Of a DNA stretch of 22,306 nucleotides, positions 7,067 to 15,752 are shown one piece after another; the first letter of the stretch is position 1, and each line of letters opens with the position of its first letter. The stretch spans positions 1 through 22,306 of the forward strand of contig CAMQEO010000012.1 in assembly GCA_946999785.1 (NCBI GenBank), written 5' to 3'. A program made the position numbers and the translations under genes. Under the pieces are notes generated by a model, which was not told the origin of the DNA, did not search any database, and saw only the letters and a program-made list of their open reading frames with translations. Origin of the DNA: an uncultured Atopobium sp. Lineage in GTDB: Bacteria > Actinomycetota > Coriobacteriia > Coriobacteriales > Atopobiaceae.

Positions 7067-8818
7067 ATGAGATCCGGACGTGATTTTGTACGAGGTGCAT
7101 CGTATGACGAAAGACGCTCTTCTGCGTCTGCTTCTACCTATAGTTACGCTTATTTTTCAAGAACAACCATTAAGCTGATTGCAATTTTTGCTTTTTTCAC
7201 CTGTTGCGTTGTTGCTCGTCTTGTTTGGTTGCAAATAGTTGATGCTCAAAAATTAACTCATATGGCACAGACGCAGCGCACAAATGTGGTAAAACTTTTT
7301 GCGCGTCGCGGCACTATTTATGATCGTAACGGTAATGTGCTTGCCATTAGTCGCGAATGTAAGACGCTTTATTGTAATCCTCAACAGGTTAAAGATCCAA
7401 GTGGGGCTGCGCGCATTATTGCCGATGTTTTGGGCGGCTCTGCTGATGATTACATTGATTCGCTTAACGCCAACACAACGTTTTCTTATGTTGTAAAAAG
7501 AATCAGTAATGAAGATGCCAAAACTATTAAAACACGCCTTTTAGATGCAAAAATTGGGGGTGTCTTTTTACTTCCCGATATTAAACGAGAATACCCTTAT
7601 GGTAATGTTGGTGGACAGATTTTAGGTTTGGTTGGTAATGATGGTGACGGGTTGTCTGGCCTTGAGCTTTATTATAATGACAAGCTAAAAGGAACTGATG
7701 GTGAGATGATTTTTGAAGCAGGTGCTCAAGGAACACCTATTGCTGGTGATCATCCTCATGAAGTGCCTGCTCAACACGGCAATGATATCGTTATTTCAAT
7801 AGATATTAATATCCAGAAAAAAGTCGAAGACATCATAGCGCAAGGAGTCAAAGATTATCACGCAAAGTCAGGCTCTGTCATTGCAACCGATCCACAAAAT
7901 GGTGAAATATTGGCTATGTGTTCTACTCCTTTATTTAATCCTACCAATGCCGAAGATATTGCTGAAGGTTCACTTAATCTAAAACCAGTGTCATCTTCCT
8001 ATGAGCCTGGCTCTATTTTTAAGATACTTACCATGTCTATTGGCTTAGACACTCAAAAAATATCTCCTCATCAAGTATTTGATATTCCAGCAACCATAAA
8101 ATCGGGCTCTGATACCGTTACCGATGATGACAATCGTCGAGTAGCAGCCGCTATGGATATTCGTGAAATTTTGCGGCGGTCTTCCAATGTTGGATCGTCC
8201 TATGTTGCTCAGCACTATATAGGAGCTGGTACCTTTGCTGCTGGATTAGATAACTTTTTAATTGGTCAAAAAACTGGTATAGATTATCCTGGCGAAGTTG
8301 CAGGACTTGTAAAGAAACGTGTAGAGTACGATGGTGCATCGCTTGGAACTATGGCATTTGGTCAAGCTCTTGCATTTCCACAGGTGCAGATGGCTCAAGC
8401 GGTGGGATCTGTTGCAAATGGAGGTACGTTGTACACGCCTCACTTTTTGATGAGCACAGCCGGTGAGGAAGCAAATTGGCCAGCAAAAGGTATATCTATT
8501 AAAAAAGAAACATCAGATCTTATGATTGATTATCTGCAAACAGTTGTGAGCGAAGGTACGGCAAAAAAGGCTCAAGTACCTGGTTATAGTGTTGCGGGTA
8601 AAACAGGCACAGGTGAACAGGCATCTCCTACTGGTAGCTATATACGAGGCAGCTATACGAGTTCTCTTATCGGATTTGCACCGGCTCAATCCGCAAAGAT
8701 TTTGTTGTATGTTGGATTAGAGGGCACGTCTCATTTGGCTGCCACTTCTTCGGCATATCTGTTTTCTGAAATTATGAGGGAAGCACTTACCGATTTGAAT
8801 ATTTCAGCACAAAAGTAG
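7067..8818 (+). CDS. ftsI: Septal class B penicillin-binding protein (peptidoglycan transpeptidase FtsI/PBP3)
   Basis: FtsI cross-links septal peptidoglycan with its partner FtsW. The 583-residue protein has a Ser/Arg-rich cytoplasmic tail and one transmembrane helix (about 37-55). The pedestal domain begins with the RGTIYDRNGNVLA motif and is followed by the transpeptidase domain. All three active-site motifs are present: Ser316-x-x-Lys319 (SIFK, with the acylated serine), Ser372-Ser373-Asn374 (SxN) and Lys512-Thr-Gly (KTGTGE). The ATG at 7067 has a modest GTAAGG site. There is no PASTA domain. murE, which often follows this gene, is absent; murF comes next after 148 bp. Confidence 0.95.
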   Translation: MRSGRDFVRGASYDERRSSASASTYSYAYFSRTTIKLIAIFAFFTCCVVARLVWLQIVDAQKLTHMAQTQRTNVVKLFARRGTIYDRNGNVLAISRECKTLYCNPQQVKDPSGAARIIADVLGGSADDYIDSLNANTTFSYVVKRISNEDAKTIKTRLLDAKIGGVFLLPDIKREYPYGNVGGQILGLVGNDGDGLSGLELYYNDKLKGTDGEMIFEAGAQGTPIAGDHPHEVPAQHGNDIVISIDINIQKKVEDIIAQGVKDYHAKSGSVIATDPQNGEILAMCSTPLFNPTNAEDIAEGSLNLKPVSSSYEPGSIFKILTMSIGLDTQKISPHQVFDIPATIKSGSDTVTDDDNRRVAAAMDIREILRRSSNVGSSYVAQHYIGAGTFAAGLDNFLIGQKTGIDYPGEVAGLVKKRVEYDGASLGTMAFGQALAFPQVQMAQAVGSVANGGTLYTPHFLMSTAGEEANWPAKGISIKKETSDLMIDYLQTVVSEGTAKKAQVPGYSVAGKTGTGEQASPTGSYIRGSYTSSLIGFAPAQSAKILLYVGLEGTSHLAATSSAYLFSEIMREALTDLNISAQK

Positions 8819-8966
8819 CGACACTTGATTAGTATATAAGAGGGTCTACTTACAACTAGATGGTTTACGTAAGCACATTGGATTTTTTGCATTAACTAAC
8901 GTAGAAGGTAAAAATGCATGTGAACATCAAGTACATTCATGTGCACCTAATTTTAAAGAAGGTACT

Positions 8967-10415
8967 ATGCTAACGTGTACGACAGAAGAAATTGTACAAG
9001 CTACGCGTGCGTATGTATGCAATCACGCGGATGTTACAGATATAAGTAATATTACGATTGATTCTAGGAATGTAGTGTCTCAAGGCATGTTTGTTGCTTT
9101 TCGTGGTGAGAGAACAGACGGCAATTTATATGCTGATTCCGCGATTTATGCAGGTGCCTCTTGTGTTGTACTCACATGCGAAGCATCGCCAGACCTTATA
9201 CAGTTAGCTCACGAACACAACTGCTTACTTTTGCATGCGGCTCATGATGACGCGCAAGAATTTTTGCTAGAGCTTGCCAGCTTTTGGCGAGAGAAAAATG
9301 CTTCGTGGACAGTTGTGGGCGTTACGGGCTCGTGTGGGAAAACTACCACAAAAGATATGCTTATAGCCACGCTCTCAACAACATTTCGCACCTATGGAAC
9401 TAAGGCTAATCATAATAACTTGATTGGACTTCCGCTCACTATCCTTAATACTCCTTCTGACGCCGAGGTTATTGTTGCCGAAATGGGCATGAATCATGAA
9501 GGTGAAATTTCGCGTATGGCTTTAGTCGCAAAGCCCACTATTGCCGTTATTACCAATATAGGTACCAGTCATCTAGGTCTTTTGGGTTCACGTAAAGCAA
9601 TTGCGCAAGCAAAGGCCGAGATTATCGCTCCTATGTGTTCTCAGCAATCGCGTAAGCTTAAACCAGAGCTTATTTTGCATGATTCAGACGATTTTACAAC
9701 CTTTATTACCGAAGCATATGCACAGCCAGCAGATGTTTTGGTTTCTTGTGTGGGCGAGAAATCGTCCTCGTCTATTCACGTGACAAAGATAGATCTTAAC
9801 GAGCTTGGTAAGGCATGTGCGCATGTTGTTTGCTCAGATGGGCTTATGCGAAAAATAACCCTTTCTGAGGCAGGAAAAGCATGCGTAGTTGACGCCTGTT
9901 TTGCACTTCGTGTTTGTGAAATATTGGGTGTATCTTACGATAAAGCATGTTGTGCGCTTTTACATATGAAACAAGTGCATATGCGTATGGAAGAGATCAA
10001 AAAACCTCATTTACCTCTTATTATTGACGACAGTTATAATGCAGCTCCTGCAAGCATAGCACAGGCTCTACAAGTGCTTCAACAATGCAAATGTACAGGT
10101 AGGCGTATTGCTATGTTAGGAGAAGTGGGTGAGTTAGGAGCTCATGCACATCGACTACACGGCTATATTGGAGCTTATGTTGCGGCATGTAATCTGGATA
10201 TGGTGGTATTTGTTGGACGTGAACATGCACAAGAAATGATGGAGGCGGCCTCTACTATGGGGTATCCTTCTGATCGTATGATGTATGTCCATGATGTCGA
10301 TGAGGCACTTAAACAAGTTAAACCACTCTTAACTTCAGACGATGTTATTTTAGTAAAAGCTTCAAGGAGTGCACAGTTGGACAAGTTTGTGAAGGGGATG
10401 AGCGCCTCATGCTAG
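8967..10415 (+). CDS. murF: UDP-N-acetylmuramoyl-tripeptide--D-alanyl-D-alanine ligase
   Basis: MurF adds D-Ala-D-Ala to the UDP-MurNAc-tripeptide, the last cytoplasmic ligation of the peptidoglycan precursor. The 482 residues show the Mur ligase plan. An N-terminal substrate domain carries DSRNVVSQGMFVAFRG. The central ATPase domain has the P-loop GSCGKTT (121-127) and the AEMGMNHEGEI motif characteristic of MurF. The C-terminal domain carries IDDSYNAAPASI (around 355-365), GEVGELG and the final VKASRSAQLDKFV. An AAAGAAGG site precedes the ATG. The stop overlaps the mraY start by 7 bp, indicating translational coupling. Confidence 0.96.
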   Translation: MLTCTTEEIVQATRAYVCNHADVTDISNITIDSRNVVSQGMFVAFRGERTDGNLYADSAIYAGASCVVLTCEASPDLIQLAHEHNCLLLHAAHDDAQEFLLELASFWREKNASWTVVGVTGSCGKTTTKDMLIATLSTTFRTYGTKANHNNLIGLPLTILNTPSDAEVIVAEMGMNHEGEISRMALVAKPTIAVITNIGTSHLGLLGSRKAIAQAKAEIIAPMCSQQSRKLKPELILHDSDDFTTFITEAYAQPADVLVSCVGEKSSSSIHVTKIDLNELGKACAHVVCSDGLMRKITLSEAGKACVVDACFALRVCEILGVSYDKACCALLHMKQVHMRMEEIKKPHLPLIIDDSYNAAPASIAQALQVLQQCKCTGRRIAMLGEVGELGAHAHRLHGYIGAYVAACNLDMVVFVGREHAQEMMEAASTMGYPSDRMMYVHDVDEALKQVKPLLTSDDVILVKASRSAQLDKFVKGMSASC

Positions 10416-11440
10416 GAAATCCCATGTATCCTACCTATCAAGTTTTTTTGGCAGTAGGAATTGCTGCATGTATTGCGGCGGGTCTTATGCCTTTGTTCAT
10501 ACGTCTTATGCGTATGGAAGGTTTTGGACAGCAAATTAGGGCTGATGGTCCTAAGCGTCATCTCATTAAGCAGGGTACTCCCACGATGGGTGGCGTCGTG
10601 ATGTTATGCGCCATTCTCATAACATCGGTTTTGCTTTCAGGGTGGTCAATGCGTGCGTCTCTTGCCATGCTTGCAATGTTTGCAACGGGTCTTTTGGGTT
10701 TTTTGGACGATATCGAATCTGTTTCTCATAAACGCTCACTGGGTCTTACAGCGTCGCAAAAAATGCTCGGTCTTGTTTTAATTTGTATGGTATTTTGTCT
10801 TGCCGCAGTTAATTTGTGTGGTGTTTCACCTACTATTTCATTCCCTGGTCACTTTTCACTCGATTTGGGTGTGCTTTCTACTACGTTTACTATTCAAGGC
10901 ATGCTTGTAAGTGTCCCATGGCTTTATCTGGTATTTGTCTTTTTACTTATGGCTGGTATGTCAAATGCCACAAACTTAACCGATGGCCTTGATGGACTGG
11001 CTGGTGGATGCTCTCTTGTGGTTATGCTTTGTATGGCTATGGTCGCGTTTTTATATAACGAAATTGATCTTGCTATTTTCTCCGCCTCAATTGCAGGTGC
11101 TTGCATTGGATTTTTATGGCATAATTGCTATCCCGCTTCCATTTTTATGGGCGATACGGGCTCTCTTGCATTAGGTGGCGCATTTGCAGCTTTAGCAGTT
11201 CTTACCAAAACCGAAGTTATTTCTCTTATTATGGGTGGTCTGTTTGTTATTGAAGCAATTTCGGTTATTATTCAGGTTATTAGTTTTCATTTTTTCAAAA
11301 AACGTGTCTTCCTTATGGCGCCGCTCCATCACCATTTTGAAAAGAAAGGTTGGGGAGAAACTAAGGTTGTTATACGTTTTTGGATCGTTTCATCTGCGTT
11401 TGCTGCGCTAGGATTTGCGCTGTATTTTCAGCTTCGTTAA
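10409..11440 (+). CDS. mraY: Phospho-N-acetylmuramoyl-pentapeptide-transferase
   Basis: MraY is the membrane enzyme that moves phospho-MurNAc-pentapeptide from UDP to undecaprenyl phosphate, making lipid I. The 343-residue hydrophobic protein has about ten predicted membrane segments and the family motifs in order: FLDDIESVSHKRSLGLTASQK with the Mg-binding aspartates, NATNLTDGLDGLAGG, FMGDTGSLALGG, and APLHHHFEKKGWGE near the C-terminus. I take the ATG at 10409, inside the end of murF and preceded by AAGGGG. The ATG at 10424, with an AGGA site, is an alternative that would shorten the protein by five residues. Confidence 0.97.
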   Translation: MLGNPMYPTYQVFLAVGIAACIAAGLMPLFIRLMRMEGFGQQIRADGPKRHLIKQGTPTMGGVVMLCAILITSVLLSGWSMRASLAMLAMFATGLLGFLDDIESVSHKRSLGLTASQKMLGLVLICMVFCLAAVNLCGVSPTISFPGHFSLDLGVLSTTFTIQGMLVSVPWLYLVFVFLLMAGMSNATNLTDGLDGLAGGCSLVVMLCMAMVAFLYNEIDLAIFSASIAGACIGFLWHNCYPASIFMGDTGSLALGGAFAALAVLTKTEVISLIMGGLFVIEAISVIIQVISFHFFKKRVFLMAPLHHHFEKKGWGETKVVIRFWIVSSAFAALGFALYFQLR

Positions 11441-11461
11441 TACTCAAAGGGGATAAAAACC

Positions 11462-12943
11462 ATGTTAGAAGCCAAACAAACCGAGTCATTGGGCTCTGTA
11501 TGTATTCTTGGCGCAGGAAAAACTGGCTTGGTGGTTGCAAGATACTTATGCGCACATTCTGACCGTGTTTCAAAGCTTACGTTGTATACAGGTAACCCTA
11601 AATCGTCTGTATCGCCAAATCTTGCTCTGCTTGCCCAGCAAGGGTTAACTATTATTGCGTCCGATCATCTAACAGAAGACTATGATGTCTGTATTGCTTC
11701 GCCGGGGATTCCTCCTTGTTCTCCTTTATATATTTCGGCATGCAAACATTGTCGTGAGGTTATTGGTGAGCCTGAGTTTGCATGGCGGTGTCGTCCGCAA
11801 AGGTGGGTAGCAATTACCGGAACAAATGGTAAAACTACCACGACAACCCTTATTGAACATATGATTCGCGCAGACCATAAGCAAGCTTGTGCGGTTGGTA
11901 ATATTGGTCGTGCGTGTTTGGGCGAAGTGGATCATCATCTAGCTGATACGTGGTTTGTAGCAGAATTATCAAGCTTTCAGCTTGCCGAAACAAAACTGCT
12001 TCATCCACATGCAGCAATTTTACTTAATATTACGCCTGATCACATTGAATGGCATGGATCAATGCAGGCATATGCTGCAGCTAAAGAGCGCATATTTGCA
12101 AATCTTACCACAGACGATTTAGCTATAATCTCTCGTGATGATCTGTATTGTAAAGCTATTTACAGTCGTCTTGTTGAGCGAGGACTGAGTCCTGTATGTG
12201 TAGACACCTCACAAGACCCTAAAACTTTGCAGGCGGCATACTGTAGTGATTCGATGCTTTACGTTCGCTTAAATGGCACTACCACGCCTCTTATTAAAGC
12301 GTCAGAAGCGGCTCTTAAAGGTATGCATAATATACAAAATATGCTTGCGGCCTCTGCGCTTGCCTTATTTATTGGTGTATCAGTTGATGCAATACGTCAG
12401 GTTTTACAAACGTTTACCACACTTGAACATCGTCTTGAATATGTAGCAACGATACATGGTGTTTCATTTGTAAACGATTCCAAAGCTACCAATACCGATT
12501 CGGTTGAAAAGGCACTTACTGCATTTCCATGTGGATCAACCATCGTTTTATTAGGTGGTCACGATAAACAAACCGATTTAAGCTCACTTGTTCATCAAGT
12601 TGTGCGAAAATGTAGGGGTGCCATATGTTTTGGAGAAGCAGGGCAGCGTATCTATCATGAGCTTGTGTCGGTACAAAATGCGCAAGCTTCAGATGGAGAA
12701 GGTGCATGCGACAAGTGTTATAACGCTGTGGCTTCGGCTTCACTATCATTTGTAAAGTGTGTTCCTCATCTGCAAGATGCATTTGATTGTGCTGTTGCGC
12801 ATGCCAAGCCGCACACAACGGTTTTGCTTTCTCCTGCGTGCTCTTCATTTGATGAGTTTCACAATATGGAGGAGCGTGGTACCTATTTCAAAAAACTTGT
12901 CCACGAACTGCGTGCGACATCTGATGACGAGAAATTGAGTTAA
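11462..12943 (+). CDS. murD: UDP-N-acetylmuramoylalanine--D-glutamate ligase
   Basis: MurD attaches D-glutamate to UDP-MurNAc-L-Ala in the cytoplasm. The 493 residues begin with a Rossmann-like substrate-binding motif (VCILGAGKTGLVVARYL, about 13-29) and SPGIPP. The ATP P-loop GTNGKTT (120-126), the SSFQLAE motif, LNITPDHIEWHG, NDSKATNTDSVEKAL and the C-terminal SPACSSFDEFHNMEERGTYFK follow, all diagnostic for MurD. An AAAGGGGAT ribosome site precedes the ATG. The protein is somewhat longer than the family's usual ~450 residues; part of the excess is a Cys-containing insert (about 405-425) before the final motifs. ftsW starts one base after the stop. Confidence 0.96.
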   Translation: MLEAKQTESLGSVCILGAGKTGLVVARYLCAHSDRVSKLTLYTGNPKSSVSPNLALLAQQGLTIIASDHLTEDYDVCIASPGIPPCSPLYISACKHCREVIGEPEFAWRCRPQRWVAITGTNGKTTTTTLIEHMIRADHKQACAVGNIGRACLGEVDHHLADTWFVAELSSFQLAETKLLHPHAAILLNITPDHIEWHGSMQAYAAAKERIFANLTTDDLAIISRDDLYCKAIYSRLVERGLSPVCVDTSQDPKTLQAAYCSDSMLYVRLNGTTTPLIKASEAALKGMHNIQNMLAASALALFIGVSVDAIRQVLQTFTTLEHRLEYVATIHGVSFVNDSKATNTDSVEKALTAFPCGSTIVLLGGHDKQTDLSSLVHQVVRKCRGAICFGEAGQRIYHELVSVQNAQASDGEGACDKCYNAVASASLSFVKCVPHLQDAFDCAVAHAKPHTTVLLSPACSSFDEFHNMEERGTYFKKLVHELRATSDDEKLS

Positions 12944-12944
12944 G

Positions 12945-14516
12945 GTGCAAAGACAAAACGAATCCGCTCAGCGTCGCAAACGTGCATACACTAAAAGAGG
13001 TGCAGCAGCAGACCGATTTCAGTCTCAACAGCACCCGCAAACCCTGCGTACGCGTGTTGATCGCCGCTCGCAAGCCAACATTACATCAGCGAAAGGTCAA
13101 GCACGTAACGCGCACCTGAGCTTTGTCGATAAACTTAGGAGTGTTCCTGCTCGGTTTATGCAGCCACGTATATTATTTGTAACTGCGGTTACTATTTTAA
13201 CGGCTGTGGGTATTCTCATGGTGTTTTCTGCCTCTTCTATCGTTGCGCTCACTAATAGTGTCCAAGGTAATAATCCTGCGTTTTATCTGCTTCGTCAGTT
13301 GATTTTTTTGGCAATTGCGATTCTGTTTGCATATATAATTTCGCGTGTAGACTACCACCTTTTGCTTTTTCAGTTTTTGCCGGCAATTGCTTGTATTGTT
13401 TTCGGTCTGCTTGTGATGATTTTTATTCCCGCTATCGGTCACGGTTCGGGTGGTGCCTCGCGTTGGATTTCAATTGCTGGCTTTACGTTACAGCCCTCTG
13501 AATTTGCAAAATTTGTCCTCATCCTAATTTTTGTAAGGCTTACCGTAGATTATGCTTACAAAAAATATAATGTTCACTCTTATGTTAAACAATTAGTTGT
13601 GTTCATAGGTATTCCTATGCTTCTTATTCTTGTTCAACCCGACAAAGGCACTACACTTGTTTTGTGCTGTACATTTATTATCGCTGCATTATATGCAGGT
13701 ATTTCGGGACGTTCATGTCTTATGCTTATAATTGGCGGTCTTTTGGCTTTTATCGGCTTATCCCTTAAGGATGAATATTCTAGACTGCGCCTTTTGGGTA
13801 TGTTGGATCCGTGGAAAAGTCCTTATAAATTTGGATACCAACTTATTCAAGGTTTTTATGCTTTTGCGCATGGTGGCCTGTTTGGTGTAGGCGTTGGCAT
13901 GGGAAAACAAAAATACGGCTATTTGCCTATGGCGTATAACGACTTTATTTTTTCTGTTATCGGTGAGGAATTAGGCCTTGTAGGTGCGCTTGTTGTTTTA
14001 TGTTGTTTTGGACTTATTATGTATGCCGGTCTTAAAATTGCTGAACATGCTCCCGATTTACATGGTCAACTTATTGTTATTGCCTGCACGTTTTTGTTTG
14101 CTATACAAACGTTACTTAATATTACAGGCGTGCTAGGCTTATTCCCGCTTTCTGGGAAACCAATTCCATTTGTTTCTTATGGAGGCTCATCCATTATTTC
14201 TGGTTTTATGCTGGTAGGACTTGTACTTTCTGTTTCCAGAGCTTCGCATCTTCCAACAACTTCTTACGATCGCGCTCGTGCTGATCTCAGTCTTGCTCCC
14301 AATTTCTTGGGCGCAGGAGCGCAAGATGCTTCGGTAGAACAAGCACGCGTTGAGCGATTACCTTACCGACAAAAATTTGATCACAAAAATACGCACGACG
14401 AACATATGCATATTACTACTAATGCTCGGGGGTTTAGGCGCATTAGTGTTGCACCAAGCGCGCGTGAGCGCCTAAGAAATGATTCATCACGAAGGAGTGA
14501 TAGACGTGGCAGATAA
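12945..14516 (+). CDS. ftsW: Septal peptidoglycan glycosyltransferase FtsW (SEDS family)
   Basis: FtsW polymerises lipid II into septal glycan strands and works with FtsI. The 523-residue protein has about 70 basic, Arg/Gln-rich cytoplasmic residues, then ten predicted membrane helices with SEDS hallmarks: MVFSASSIVAL, GGASRWISIAGFTLQPSEFAK, QPDKGTTLV, the large loop with QLIQGFYAFAHGGLFGVGVG, EELGLVGAL, and LPFVSYGGSS-like PFVSYGGSSI. A basic C-terminal tail of about 90 residues follows. The likely start is GTG at 12945, one base after murD. The ribosome site is weak, so translation probably depends on coupling. The 3' end overlaps murG by 11 bp. Confidence 0.95.
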   Translation: MQRQNESAQRRKRAYTKRGAAADRFQSQQHPQTLRTRVDRRSQANITSAKGQARNAHLSFVDKLRSVPARFMQPRILFVTAVTILTAVGILMVFSASSIVALTNSVQGNNPAFYLLRQLIFLAIAILFAYIISRVDYHLLLFQFLPAIACIVFGLLVMIFIPAIGHGSGGASRWISIAGFTLQPSEFAKFVLILIFVRLTVDYAYKKYNVHSYVKQLVVFIGIPMLLILVQPDKGTTLVLCCTFIIAALYAGISGRSCLMLIIGGLLAFIGLSLKDEYSRLRLLGMLDPWKSPYKFGYQLIQGFYAFAHGGLFGVGVGMGKQKYGYLPMAYNDFIFSVIGEELGLVGALVVLCCFGLIMYAGLKIAEHAPDLHGQLIVIACTFLFAIQTLLNITGVLGLFPLSGKPIPFVSYGGSSIISGFMLVGLVLSVSRASHLPTTSYDRARADLSLAPNFLGAGAQDASVEQARVERLPYRQKFDHKNTHDEHMHITTNARGFRRISVAPSARERLRNDSSRRSDRRGR

Positions 14517-15627
14517 ATTATATGTTGCTCTTGCCGCGGGCGGTACGGCAGGACATATCAATCCTGCTCTTGCTCTTGCCGAAGAGCTGCGCATGCGTGG
14601 GCACCGCGTTGTATTTGTTGGACAACCTACACGGCTTGAGGCTACCTTAGTTCCAGCTGCTGGTTTTGATTTTATTCCTATTCGTGTAAATGGATTTAAT
14701 CGGCGTCAACCCTGGACGCTTGCAAGTGCGCTTTGGCATATTTATCGAGCAGAGCATGTGCTGGCTACGTATTTTAAGCACGATACACCTGATGTTTGTG
14801 TGGGGTTTGGTGCATATGTAGAGCTTGCACTTGTTTCGTGGTGCAAAAAACATGCAGTTCCTTTAATTATTCACGAGCAAAATAGTATTGCTGGTCTTGC
14901 TAATAAGTTGTCTGCGCGCTGCGCAAAAAGTGTATGTGTTTCATTTCCAGCTGCTCTTGAGGCATTCAAGGGAAAAGTTGGTGCCGATACACAACTTGTA
15001 GTAACGGGAAACCCAGTTCGTCTGAGTGTTTTGCAAGCAGATCGTAAGGCTGCACGTCAAACTTATCATATTCCCGATGACGCGCTGCTTTTGGTAGTTT
15101 TTGGTGGATCGCTTGGCGCAAAACATCTCAATGAACAGATTGCTGCACGAAAAGCTGAGCTTTTGGCTCATGATAATCTTTACATTATCCAAGCTACAGG
15201 AAAGGCCGATTATCAACAAACATGTGACGCGCTTAATTTAACTGAAGAAGAGCAAAAACGCTGGCACGTTCTTGAGTATATTAACGATATGGGCGAAGTT
15301 CTTGCTGCTTGTGATGTTGTTGTTTCTCGTGCAGGCGCATCTTCTATTGCTGAGCTTGCTGCGTTAGCTAAGCCTTCAATTTTGGTTCCGTATCCTTTGG
15401 CAACTGCCGATCATCAAACAACCAATGCGCGCGGTTTGGTAGATGCAGGAGCTGCTTTTATGATTTGTGATAAAGATTTGGAAAGTACCCACTTTACCGA
15501 GCGGCTTAATTCTTTGCTCGAAAGTGCCGAATTACGCGAGTCCCTAACAGCTGCTGCTAAAGGCTTAGCTCAGGATAAAGCTGCGTGCGCTCTTGCTGAT
15601 CAGGTGGAGCATGCAGCGGTTATGTAA
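14506..15627 (+). CDS. murG: Undecaprenyldiphospho-muramoylpentapeptide beta-N-acetylglucosaminyltransferase
   Basis: MurG adds GlcNAc to lipid I to make lipid II on the inner face of the membrane. The 373 residues have the GT28 motifs: GGTAGHINPALALAEEL (12 onward), GFGAYVELA, HEQNSIAGLANK, the GGSLGAKHLN loop, and the UDP-GlcNAc site SRAGASSIAELAALAKPSILVPYPLATADHQ. The start is the GTG at 14506, because GAAGGAG (14491-14497) sits at the right distance and the protein then begins ADKLYVALAAGG. The frame stays open to 14479, but that part only re-reads the ftsW tail. The 11-bp overlap with ftsW suggests coupled translation. Confidence 0.96.
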   Translation: MADKLYVALAAGGTAGHINPALALAEELRMRGHRVVFVGQPTRLEATLVPAAGFDFIPIRVNGFNRRQPWTLASALWHIYRAEHVLATYFKHDTPDVCVGFGAYVELALVSWCKKHAVPLIIHEQNSIAGLANKLSARCAKSVCVSFPAALEAFKGKVGADTQLVVTGNPVRLSVLQADRKAARQTYHIPDDALLLVVFGGSLGAKHLNEQIAARKAELLAHDNLYIIQATGKADYQQTCDALNLTEEEQKRWHVLEYINDMGEVLAACDVVVSRAGASSIAELAALAKPSILVPYPLATADHQTTNARGLVDAGAAFMICDKDLESTHFTERLNSLLESAELRESLTAAAKGLAQDKAACALADQVEHAAVM

Positions 15628-15674
15628 CTTTAAGGCAATCTTTGAATTGTTTATAGATGATATATCATATATAA

Positions 15675-15717
15675 AAGTCTTATCTTGCGAGCGTGGCTTT
15701 GTTATAAGATAAAACTT
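15675..15717 (+). promoter_or_regulatory. Inverted repeat in the murC leader
   Basis: TTATCTT (15680-15686) and AAGATAA (15706-15712) are perfect complements. Outside two mismatches the arms also pair AAG (15675-15677) with CTT (15715-15717). No T-run follows, so it is not an intrinsic terminator. The 125-bp gap before murC is AT-rich, with TTGAAT (15642-15647) and TCATAT (15665-15670) at 17-bp spacing, so it could also hold a weak internal promoter. Function is inferred only from position. Confidence 0.3.
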
Positions 15718-15752
15718 ACGTTAACATAAGAAGTAATAAAGGAAGAAAACGT

